A stretch of 12,151 nucleotides of DNA from Paracoccaceae bacterium. Its GTDB lineage: Bacteria > Pseudomonadota > Alphaproteobacteria > Rhodobacterales > Rhodobacteraceae. The stretch lies in NCBI GenBank assembly GCA_009920225.1, contig RGAJ01000028.1, forward strand, positions 1-12,151, in the 5' to 3' direction. Position numbers and translations under genes: made by a program. The notes beneath the pieces were generated by a model. It ran no database searches, was not told the DNA's origin, and saw only the letters and a list, made by a program, of their open reading frames with translations. Positions 6,697 to 12,151 of this stretch are shown piece after piece; positions within the stretch are counted from its first letter, which is position 1, and every line of letters begins with the position of its first letter.

Positions 6697-7686
6697 ATGG
6701 CGGCAAAAAAGACATCAGCCACGGCGAATGTTTCAGCTGAAGAGCTTAAGAAATATTACCACGACATGCTTTTAATTCGACGGTTCGAAGAAAAAGCAGG
6801 TCAGCTGTACGGCATGGGTTTGATCGGGGGCTTTTGCCACCTTTACATCGGGCAAGAGGCCGTTGTCGTCGGCCTTGAGGCCGCCGCCGAAGAAGGCGAC
6901 AAGCGCATCACATCTTACCGCGATCATGGTCACATGTTGGCATGCGGCATGGACGCAAATGGCGTGATGGCCGAATTAACCGGACGCGAGGGCGGCTATT
7001 CCAAAGGGAAAGGCGGCTCAATGCACATGTTCTCCAAGGAAAAGCACTTCTACGGCGGCCATGGCATTGTCGGCGCTCAGGTGCCATTGGGCGCAGGTTT
7101 GGCCTTTGCCGACAAATACCTTGATAACAAGCGCGTCACATTCGCATATTTCGGCGATGGCGCCGCAAACCAGGGTCAGGTCTACGAAACTTTCAACATG
7201 GCCGCGCTCTGGCAGCTGCCGGTGATTTTTGTTGTTGAGAACAACCAATACGCTATGGGCACCGCACAACAACGCTCCACCTCATCCCAAGAAATCTATC
7301 AACGCGGCATCGCCTTTGGCATCCCTGGCGAAGCGGTCGATGGAATGAATGTCTTGGCGGTGAAAGAAGCCTCTGAAAAAGCGGTTGCACATTGCCGCTC
7401 AGGCAAAGGCCCCTATATCCTTGAGGTCAAAACATACCGTTACCGCGGGCATTCAATGTCTGACCCCGCAAAATACCGCACCCGTGAAGAGGTGCAAAAA
7501 ATGCGTGATGAACGCGATCCGATTGAAAACGTGCGCTCTATGCTTTTGACAGGTGGTCACGCCACCGAAGATGAATTGAAAGCAATCGACAAACAAATCA
7601 AAGAAGTCGTGAACGCATCCGCCGAATTCGCCAAAACCAGCCCCGAGCCCGCCTTGGACGAGCTTTGGACAGATATCTACGCATAA
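6697..7686 (+). CDS. pdhA: Pyruvate dehydrogenase E1 component, alpha subunit
   Basis: Thiamine-diphosphate subunit of the alpha2beta2 E1 enzyme, which decarboxylates pyruvate and passes the acetyl group to the lipoyl arm of E2, linking glycolysis to the TCA cycle. It encodes 329 residues, typical for this type. The TPP/Mg motif runs from GDGAANQGQ at 153-161 to VVENN at 179-183. Other conserved segments are [15 protein letters not shown] at 24-38, [13 protein letters not shown] at 44-56, YRDHGH at 74-79, [10 protein letters not shown] at 103-112 and the [15 protein letters not shown] loop at 247-261. The ribosome site AGAGGG lies a few bases before the ATG. It leads a tight operon: pdhB starts 14 bases after its stop. 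Control probably acts through the palindrome at 6657-6680. Confidence 0.97.
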   Translation: MAAKKTSATANVSAEELKKYYHDMLLIRRFEEKAGQLYGMGLIGGFCHLYIGQEAVVVGLEAAAEEGDKRITSYRDHGHMLACGMDANGVMAELTGREGGYSKGKGGSMHMFSKEKHFYGGHGIVGAQVPLGAGLAFADKYLDNKRVTFAYFGDGAANQGQVYETFNMAALWQLPVIFVVENNQYAMGTAQQRSTSSQEIYQRGIAFGIPGEAVDGMNVLAVKEASEKAVAHCRSGKGPYILEVKTYRYRGHSMSDPAKYRTREEVQKMRDERDPIENVRSMLLTGGHATEDELKAIDKQIKEVVNASAEFAKTSPEPALDELWTDIYA

Positions 7687-7700
7687 GGAGTGATTTGATT

Positions 7701-7946
7701 ATGGCAACCGAAATTCTTATGCCCGCCCTGTCCCCGACAATGGAAGAAGGCACATTGGCCAAATGGTTGGTCAAAGAAGGCGACACAGTTTCCTCAGGTG
7801 ATATCATCGCCGAGATCGAAACAGACAAAGCAACGATGGAATTCGAAGCGGTCGACGAAGGTGTGATCGGCAAAATTCTGATCGCTGAAGGCACCGAAAA
7901 CGTCAAGGTGAACACACCAATCGCGATTATGGTCGAAGACGGCGAA
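7701..7946 (+). repeat. Lipoyl-domain coding repeat, copy A (within pdhB)
   Basis: Direct repeat of the start of pdhC (9022-9267). The encoded domains differ at only a handful of residues; the DNA shares a 41-nt identical run (7740-7780 = 9061-9101) and a 29-nt run around the lipoyl lysine. Confidence 0.85.
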
Positions 7947-8972
7947 ACTGTCACAGACGCGCCTGCATCGGCACCCGTCGCAGCCGCAACACCCGCCGCC
8001 GTGGCAGCAGCCCCCGCTGCCGCTGCCGCACCCGCACCAATCCAGGTGGACAACACCCCCGATTGGCCCGAAGGCACACCCGTCAAACAACAAACCGTCC
8101 GCGAAGCACTGCGCGACGCAATGGCCGAAGAAATGCGCCGTGACGACACTGTTTACCTGATGGGTGAAGAGGTCGCGGAATACCAAGGTGCCTATAAAAT
8201 TTCCCAAGGCATGTTGGATGAATTCGGATCGAAACGCGTGATCGACACCCCCATCACCGAACATGGCTTTGCGGGTATCGCGGTCGGGTCCGCCTTTGCA
8301 GGCCTACGCCCCATCGTGGAATTCATGACTTTTAACTTTGCAATGCAAGCAATTGATCACATTATCAATTCGGCGGCGAAAACATTGTATATGTCTGGCG
8401 GACAAATGGGCGCGCCCATGGTATTTCGTGGTCCAAACGGCGCAGCCGCCCGCGTCGGCGCACAACACAGCCAGGACTATGCCGCATGGTACGCACAAAT
8501 TCCGGGCCTCAAGGTCGTGATGCCCTATTCGGCGTCTGACTATAAGGGCTTGATGAAAACAGCGATCCGCGACAACAACCCTGTGATCTTTTTGGAAAAC
8601 GAAATCCTGTACGGTCGCAGCTTTGATGTGCCCGAGATCGAAGATTTCACAATTCCATTCGGCAAAGCCCGTGTATGGCGCCAAGGCACTGATGTGACCA
8701 TCGTATCCTTTGGCATTGGCATGCAATACGCGCTAGAAGCGGCGGACAAGCTGGCTGCTGACGGTATCACGGCCGAGGTCATCGATCTGCGCACCCTGCG
8801 CCCGATCGACTATGACACGGTGATTGCGTCTGTGATGAAAACCAACCGCTGCGTGACCGTCGAAGAAGGTTGGCCTGTCGGATCCATCGGCAATCACTTG
8901 TCTGCCACGATCATGGAACGCGCCTTTGATTATCTTGACGCGCCCGTCATCAACGCTGGTCACGACAGATGA
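7701..8972 (+). CDS. pdhB: Pyruvate dehydrogenase E1 component, beta subunit with lipoyl domain; C-terminus frameshifted
   Basis: Beta subunit of E1, of the alphaproteobacterial type with its own N-terminal lipoyl domain (1-82, lipoyl Lys K43 in ETDKATME). An Ala/Pro linker (about 87-114) follows, then the E1-beta core from about 118: [13 protein letters not shown] at 154-166 with the active-site Glu region, [21 protein letters not shown] at 188-208 and GAQHSQ at 253-258. The start at 7701 (AAGGAG 10 bases upstream) gives 423 residues. The protein follows the family to DAPVIN (413-418), then ends AGHDR-stop. The usual continuation (a GKDVPMPYA-type segment) is missing, while the normal last residues, [17 protein letters not shown], are encoded one frame over at 8956-9006. 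This points to a deletion of about 53 bp (size estimated from remembered relatives). It would damage the C-terminal domain if real. Confidence 0.93.
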   Translation: MATEILMPALSPTMEEGTLAKWLVKEGDTVSSGDIIAEIETDKATMEFEAVDEGVIGKILIAEGTENVKVNTPIAIMVEDGETVTDAPASAPVAAATPAAVAAAPAAAAAPAPIQVDNTPDWPEGTPVKQQTVREALRDAMAEEMRRDDTVYLMGEEVAEYQGAYKISQGMLDEFGSKRVIDTPITEHGFAGIAVGSAFAGLRPIVEFMTFNFAMQAIDHIINSAAKTLYMSGGQMGAPMVFRGPNGAAARVGAQHSQDYAAWYAQIPGLKVVMPYSASDYKGLMKTAIRDNNPVIFLENEILYGRSFDVPEIEDFTIPFGKARVWRQGTDVTIVSFGIGMQYALEAADKLAADGITAEVIDLRTLRPIDYDTVIASVMKTNRCVTVEEGWPVGSIGNHLSATIMERAFDYLDAPVINAGHDR

Positions 8973-9009
8973 AGTGGTCGCAGCCGTGAAAAAAGTAACC
9001 TATCGTTAA
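8955..9009 (+). pseudogene. Out-of-frame remnant of the original pdhB 3' end
   Basis: Reading from 8956, one frame over from the pdhB ORF, the DNA encodes [17 protein letters not shown] and a TAA at 9007-9009. This is the expected C-terminus of alphaproteobacterial E1-beta. The TAA runs into the AAGGAG ribosome site of pdhC, the compact spacing expected of the intact operon. So the stop at 8970-8972 is secondary. Confidence 0.85.
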
Positions 9010-9021
9010 GGAGCCCGCGCA

Positions 9022-9267
9022 ATGCCAACAGAAATTCTGATGCCCGCCCTATCCCCAACGATGGAAGAAGGCACATTGGCCAAATGGTTGGTCAAAGAAG
9101 GTGATACAGTCAAATCTGGTGATCTTTTGGCCGAGATTGAAACCGACAAAGCGACGATGGAATTCGAAGCGGTCGACGAAGGCGTGATCGGTAAAATCCT
9201 GATCGCGGAAGGCACCGAAAACGTCAAGGTCAACACCGCCATCGCGGTTTTGTTGACCGATGGAGAA
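9022..9267 (+). repeat. Lipoyl-domain coding repeat, copy B (within pdhC)
   Basis: Partner of 7701-7946. Differences cluster after the GDTV turn and at the end of the domain, while the centre is almost unchanged. This suggests duplication with continuing gene conversion or strong constraint. Confidence 0.85.
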
Positions 9268-10311
9268 AGCGCATCTGACATCGGATCCGCACCTGCAGCA
9301 CCTACACCCGCCGCTGCCCCCGATGCGACGGCAATCCCTGCGGCACCTGCAACGCCAGTGGCGGCACCGGCTGTATCGCATGGCGCTCGCGTCTTCGCAT
9401 CCCCCTTGGCTCGTCGCATCGCGGCGGATAAGGGGATTGATCTGGGATCACTGACAGGCTCTGGCCCACACGGTCGCATTGTCAAAGCTGACGTTGAAAA
9501 TGCAACCGCAGCCCCAAAAGCTGCGTCAGCACCAGCGCCCTCTGCCCCTGTGGCAGCTGCGCCAAAACCTGCGGCACCACAAGTGTCCGCCGAAGGTGTG
9601 GCCAAGCTCTATGCAGATCGCGAATATACAGAAATCCCGCTGGATGGTATGCGCAAAACAATCGCAGCCCGTTTGTCAGAAGCCAAACAAACGATCCCGC
9701 ACTTCTATCTGCGTCGGGATATCAAATTGGATGCGTTGATGGCGTTCCGTGCGCAGATCAACAAACAACTTGAATCGCGCGGCGTGAAATTGTCCGTCAA
9801 TGACTTCATCATCAAAGCCTGCGCAAACGCATTGCAAGCCGTACCAGCCGCAAACGCGGTTTGGGCAGGTGATCGTGTGTTGCAATTGAAACCATCCGAC
9901 GTTGCGGTTGCGGTGGCAATTGATGGCGGTCTGTTCACGCCTGTCCTCAAGGATGCTGACAAAAAGTCGCTTTCGGCATTGTCATCCGAAATGAAAGATC
10001 TCGCAGGTCGTGCGCGCAACAAAAAACTTGCGCCCCACGAATACCAAGGCGGCAGTTTCGCGATCTCAAATCTGGGTATGTTCGGAATTGACAACTTTGA
10101 TGCGGTCATCAACCCACCCCACGGTGCAATTTTGGCCGTTGGTGCGGGGGTCAAAAAACCGGTCGTTGGCGACGACGGACAGATCAGCGTTGCAACAGTG
10201 ATGTCTGTGACCTTGTCGGTCGATCACCGCGTCATTGACGGTGCATTGGGTGCTGAGCTGTTGAAATCAATCGTCGACAATTTGGAAAACCCCATGGGTA
10301 TGTTGGCGTAA
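9022..10311 (+). CDS. pdhC: Pyruvate dehydrogenase E2: dihydrolipoamide acetyltransferase
   Basis: Core of the pyruvate dehydrogenase complex: carries the lipoyl swinging arm and transfers acetyl to CoA. It encodes 429 residues in the usual order: one lipoyl domain (1-80, K43 in ETDKATME), an Ala/Pro linker, the E3/E1-binding domain (about 124-160, [18 protein letters not shown]...[13 protein letters not shown]), a second Ala/Pro linker (160-185) and the catalytic acyltransferase domain (about 205-429). The catalytic motif DHRVIDG is at 401-407. AAGGAG lies 8 bases before the ATG and overlaps the ancestral pdhB stop. The lipoyl domain is nearly identical to that of pdhB. No lpd (E3) follows: the next gene, cysE, is convergent, so E3 must be encoded elsewhere. 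Nothing looks damaged. Confidence 0.97.
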   Translation: MPTEILMPALSPTMEEGTLAKWLVKEGDTVKSGDLLAEIETDKATMEFEAVDEGVIGKILIAEGTENVKVNTAIAVLLTDGESASDIGSAPAAPTPAAAPDATAIPAAPATPVAAPAVSHGARVFASPLARRIAADKGIDLGSLTGSGPHGRIVKADVENATAAPKAASAPAPSAPVAAAPKPAAPQVSAEGVAKLYADREYTEIPLDGMRKTIAARLSEAKQTIPHFYLRRDIKLDALMAFRAQINKQLESRGVKLSVNDFIIKACANALQAVPAANAVWAGDRVLQLKPSDVAVAVAIDGGLFTPVLKDADKKSLSALSSEMKDLAGRARNKKLAPHEYQGGSFAISNLGMFGIDNFDAVINPPHGAILAVGAGVKKPVVGDDGQISVATVMSVTLSVDHRVIDGALGAELLKSIVDNLENPMGMLA

Positions 10312-10317
10312 TCGCAG

Positions 10318-10339
10318 TTTCATCTTTGCTAAAATACTC
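10318..10339 (+). repeat. Post-stop motif copy 3
   Basis: TTTCATCTTTGCTAAAATACTC starts 6 bases after the pdhC stop, immediately before the shared hairpin at 10342-10363. The first 12 bases are identical to the copies at 2455 and 4998. Confidence 0.55.
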
Positions 10340-10341
10340 AA

Positions 10342-10363
10342 AAGGCCCGCGAAAGCGGGCCTT
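10342..10363. terminator. Bidirectional terminator between pdhC and cysE
   Basis: AAGGCCCGC (10342-10350), GAAA tetraloop, GCGGGCCTT (10355-10363): a perfect 9-bp stem between convergent genes. On the - strand it runs into TTTTGAG, so it suits cysE somewhat better than pdhC. Confidence 0.8.
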
Positions 10364-10399
10364 AACTATTTGGGTTCAAACCCTAAAAACACATTGTAC

Positions 10400-11209
10400 T
10401 TATTCTGCGACTGGCAAAATTTGGTTCATGGACACAGACGGGTTGGGACACCCTGCTTCGCCCACCACTTTTGCAGGAACCCCTGCAACAGTCGTTTTGG
10501 GCGGAACTTCGTGCAGCACAACAGAGCCGGCAGCGATCCGGCTGCAATCACCCACTTTGATATTTCCCAAAACCTTGGCACCTGCACCGATCAACACGTT
10601 GTTGCCGATTTTCGGATGACGGTCTTCTTCTTCTTTTCCGGTGCCGCCAAGCGTGACAGAGTGCAACATAGACACATTGTCACCAACAACAGCCGTTTCG
10701 CCAATCACAATCGAATGGGCGTGATCAATCATGATGCCCTTTCCGATCCGCGCGGCAGGATGGATATCAATTCCGAATGCTTCGGACACCCGCATTTGGA
10801 ACAAATAGGCCAAGTCCTTGCGACCTTGGTTCCACAACCAATGTGCCACGCGATAGGACTGCACCGCTTGAAACCCCTTAAAGAACATCAGCGGCTGTAA
10901 ATACCGATGGCATGCAGGATCACGCTCATAGACCGCCGCGATATCCGCACGCGCAGCATAAGACAGCGCTGGATCATCTGCGTAGGCTTCATCACAGATC
11001 TCGCGGATCAACTGTTCTGACATTTCATTCGACGCAAGCTTTGACGCAATGCGATATGCCAACGCTTGTTCAATTGATCGATGATGCAACACGCACGAAT
11101 GTAACATCCCACCCAAAAGCGGTTCTTGTTCCACTGCCTCTTGCGCCTCTTGCACCAAACGTGCCCAAATCGGATCTAGCTTTGCAATGTTTTCAAGTGT
11201 CTTAGCCAT
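10400..11209 (-). CDS. cysE: Serine O-acetyltransferase
   Basis: Acetylates L-serine with acetyl-CoA to O-acetylserine, the first step of cysteine synthesis; a cytoplasmic hexamer in the family. It encodes 269 residues. An N-terminal helical domain (1-~140, including LQPLMFFKGFQAVQSYRVAHWLW) is followed by a left-handed beta-helix of hexapeptide repeats (about 148-250). Catalytic Asp-His are D148 (DIHPAARIG) and H163 (MIDHAHSIVIGE) by comparison with E. coli D143/H158; the SVTLGGTGK loop at 184-192 binds CoA. AGGAG precedes the ATG by 8 bases. The C-terminus ends PVAE, not in the Ile that E. coli CysE uses to bind CysK. In Rhodobacterales, cysE commonly flanks the GTA cluster (recalled), which fits the portal fragment upstream. 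Confidence 0.95.
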   Translation of the reverse strand: MAKTLENIAKLDPIWARLVQEAQEAVEQEPLLGGMLHSCVLHHRSIEQALAYRIASKLASNEMSEQLIREICDEAYADDPALSYAARADIAAVYERDPACHRYLQPLMFFKGFQAVQSYRVAHWLWNQGRKDLAYLFQMRVSEAFGIDIHPAARIGKGIMIDHAHSIVIGETAVVGDNVSMLHSVTLGGTGKEEEDRHPKIGNNVLIGAGAKVLGNIKVGDCSRIAAGSVVLHEVPPKTTVAGVPAKVVGEAGCPNPSVSMNQILPVAE

Positions 11210-11233
11210 GTCAACGCTCCTTGATGAAACAGG

Positions 11234-11262
11234 AATATAATATCAAAGAGCCACAAAAACAA
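11234..11262 (-). promoter_or_regulatory. Possible cysE promoter
   Basis: On the - strand, TTGTTT (11262-11257), 17 bp, TATATT (11239-11234), placed 25 bases before the cysE ATG. The -10 matches the consensus in 5 of 6 positions; the -35 is poor. Confidence 0.4.
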
Positions 11263-11278
11263 CGCACAACTTGGTATC

Positions 11279-11294
11279 ATTACGATTTCGTAAT
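11279..11294. repeat. Short inverted repeat over the stop of the portal fusion
   Basis: ATTACGA-TT-TCGTAAT (11279-11294), 7-bp arms, covering the TAA of the fused ORF. It has no T-run; it may be a weak 3' hairpin or chance. Confidence 0.25.
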
Positions 11295-11999
11295 CCTGTG
11301 TAAAATGACCGTCGACACGACTTGGATCGCGTGTGCGTAATCGGGATCATTCAGAAATGGTTCTGGCGGACGTGGCTGTGACGCAAGATATTGACCAAGC
11401 GACCCGTTTCCATGCTGTGTGGCACGTCCCAATCTTTTGCGAATTTTGTCAGCACTGTGCACACGATCAAACAGTGATACACAAACCATATACCGCAGAC
11501 TGGGCGGCACCAGTAAAAGATACCGCGCCGCCCAAGCCAAATCCGTCACAGGCCACCCATCCGCCCCGGGCACCAATGCCATGCGATCAGACCGCAGAAC
11601 ATGTAATTCTGCCACCGTATCATCCGCGCCGCTGACCATTTCGACATAGGCATTTCCCGTCAGGATCAACTGACCATAAAGCGATTCCAAAAAATCGGCT
11701 AGGGTTTGTGCTGCATTGGGGGATCGAATCAATCGCAAAATGGGATGGTCGCTATAGCGTGTGTCTGCGTCTTGCAAAACCAAAGGCACTGCGGCGGCAG
11801 CCTCTGCAATCAACTTAACCGCACGAAATTCAACCGGATTTCCACAATATCCCGTTTTGGTCAAACTGCTGGTATCACGCGCGCTCCAAACCACGCGGCC
11901 CGATGAATGATAGGCCACCACAGGACCGGTGGCTGACGTCTTGCGCGACGGCGCGGATTGGGGCGATTGTTTGCGTCGAAACAAATCCCGTATGGCCAT
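11280..11999 (-). CDS. Chimeric ORF: GTA/HK97-type portal N-terminus fused to a small Rhodobacteraceae protein
   Basis: The 239-residue ORF has two halves. Residues 1-~151 match the start of the HK97-family portal of Rhodobacter-type gene transfer agents (RcGTA g3): RTGPVV/GRVVW-like start, GNPVEFRAVKLIAEAAAAVPL at 53-73, HPILRLIRSPN at 85-95, LYGQLILTGNAYVE at 107-120 and ELHVLRSDRMALVPGADGWP at 131-150. A portal should continue for ~250 more residues with the clip and crown domains. Instead, from about 152 the frame reads DLAWAARYLLLVPPSLRYM... RKRLGRATQHGNGSL... PPEPFLNDPDY. I recall this pattern from a small uncharacterised Rhodobacterales family (possibly DUF7742) near GTA/cysE. Codon use is normal on both sides. 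AAGGAG precedes the ATG by 7 bases. A functional portal is very unlikely. This looks like the scar of a GTA cluster deletion or a misassembly. Confidence 0.75.
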   Translation of the reverse strand: MAIRDLFRRKQSPQSAPSRKTSATGPVVAYHSSGRVVWSARDTSSLTKTGYCGNPVEFRAVKLIAEAAAAVPLVLQDADTRYSDHPILRLIRSPNAAQTLADFLESLYGQLILTGNAYVEMVSGADDTVAELHVLRSDRMALVPGADGWPVTDLAWAARYLLLVPPSLRYMVCVSLFDRVHSADKIRKRLGRATQHGNGSLGQYLASQPRPPEPFLNDPDYAHAIQVVSTVILHRITKS

Positions 12000-12089
12000 G
12001 TCATGCTCCTTTATCGTTTTCGATCAAATGATCTGTGTCTGGAACACTATGGCGTACAGGTCTTAATTCAGGCCCCTAGCGACGCGCGG

Positions 12090-12113
12090 TGGGTGTTGCG
12101 GACACAACACCCA
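12090..12113. repeat. Hairpin upstream of the portal fragment
   Basis: TGGGTGTTG (12090-12098) and CAACACCCA (12105-12113): perfect 9-bp arms with a 6-nt loop, no T-run. It sits 91 bases upstream of the portal ATG. The last 152 bases show no convincing coding frame on either strand; a terminase end was looked for and not recognised. Confidence 0.4.
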
Positions 12114-12151
12114 TCTCACACGCACAGCGCATAAAAGGGGTCACGCCCTAC

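Noticed and set aside
7794..8264. - strand Cys/Gly-rich frame opposite the pdhB linker
   Set aside because: It is produced by the Ala/Pro codons of the linker read backward; the same artefact recurs opposite pdhC.
11280..11540. Simple single-base frameshift within a full portal gene as explanation of the fusion
   Set aside because: I read the other two - strand frames beyond 11546; neither resumes portal sequence, and the ORF frame itself has good coding character to its stop.
12000..12151. 3' end of a GTA terminase gene upstream of the portal
   Set aside because: Expected from GTA gene order, but all three - strand frames are interrupted and none reads like a terminase C-terminus.

Overview
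This window looks like a chromosomal segment from a marine-type alphaproteobacterium of the Rhodobacteraceae (Roseobacter group). Five things point there: a pdhB with its own N-terminal lipoyl domain, a DivIC-like gene directly before pdhABC, divergent anmK/tyrS, tandem cyclophilins next to pgk, and a portal gene of the Rhodobacter gene transfer agent (GTA) type beside cysE. No tRNA, rRNA, CRISPR array or insertion sequence was seen.

Layout from left to right. Positions 1-~222 hold an unidentified, more GC-rich coding fragment on the + strand, which abuts an anmK (- strand) that has lost its 3' end. tyrS (+) diverges from anmK. A convergent spacer with three palindromes follows, then an overlapping pair of cyclophilin genes (-; one cytoplasmic, one exported). 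pgk (+) and a class I fructose-bisphosphate aldolase (+) come next, with a pair of LacI-type half-sites between them. The aldolase gene ends in a strong intrinsic terminator. A DivIC/FtsB-like septation gene (+) precedes the pyruvate dehydrogenase genes pdhA-pdhB-pdhC (+), which have a 10+10 bp palindrome just before pdhA. Facing them is cysE (-). At the right edge an ORF (-) joins the first ~150 residues of a GTA portal protein to most of an unrelated small protein.

Most of the window is ordinary core metabolism: lower glycolysis/gluconeogenesis (pgk, aldolase), entry of pyruvate into acetyl-CoA (pdhABC), serine acetylation for cysteine synthesis (cysE), Tyr-tRNA charging, murein recycling and protein folding.

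What stands out is three deletion-like junctions in otherwise clean genes. anmK is cut before its C-terminal glycine-rich motif. pdhB has lost an estimated ~53 bp near its 3' end, leaving its original C-terminus out of frame. The GTA portal is fused in frame to a downstream gene, as expected if nearly the whole GTA structural cluster between portal and cysE had been deleted. Genome decay and assembly artefact are both possible; read coverage over the three junctions would decide. Also notable are the candidate operators upstream of the aldolase and pdhA, and a recurring 22-nt motif after stop codons. I found no convincing new multi-gene system.
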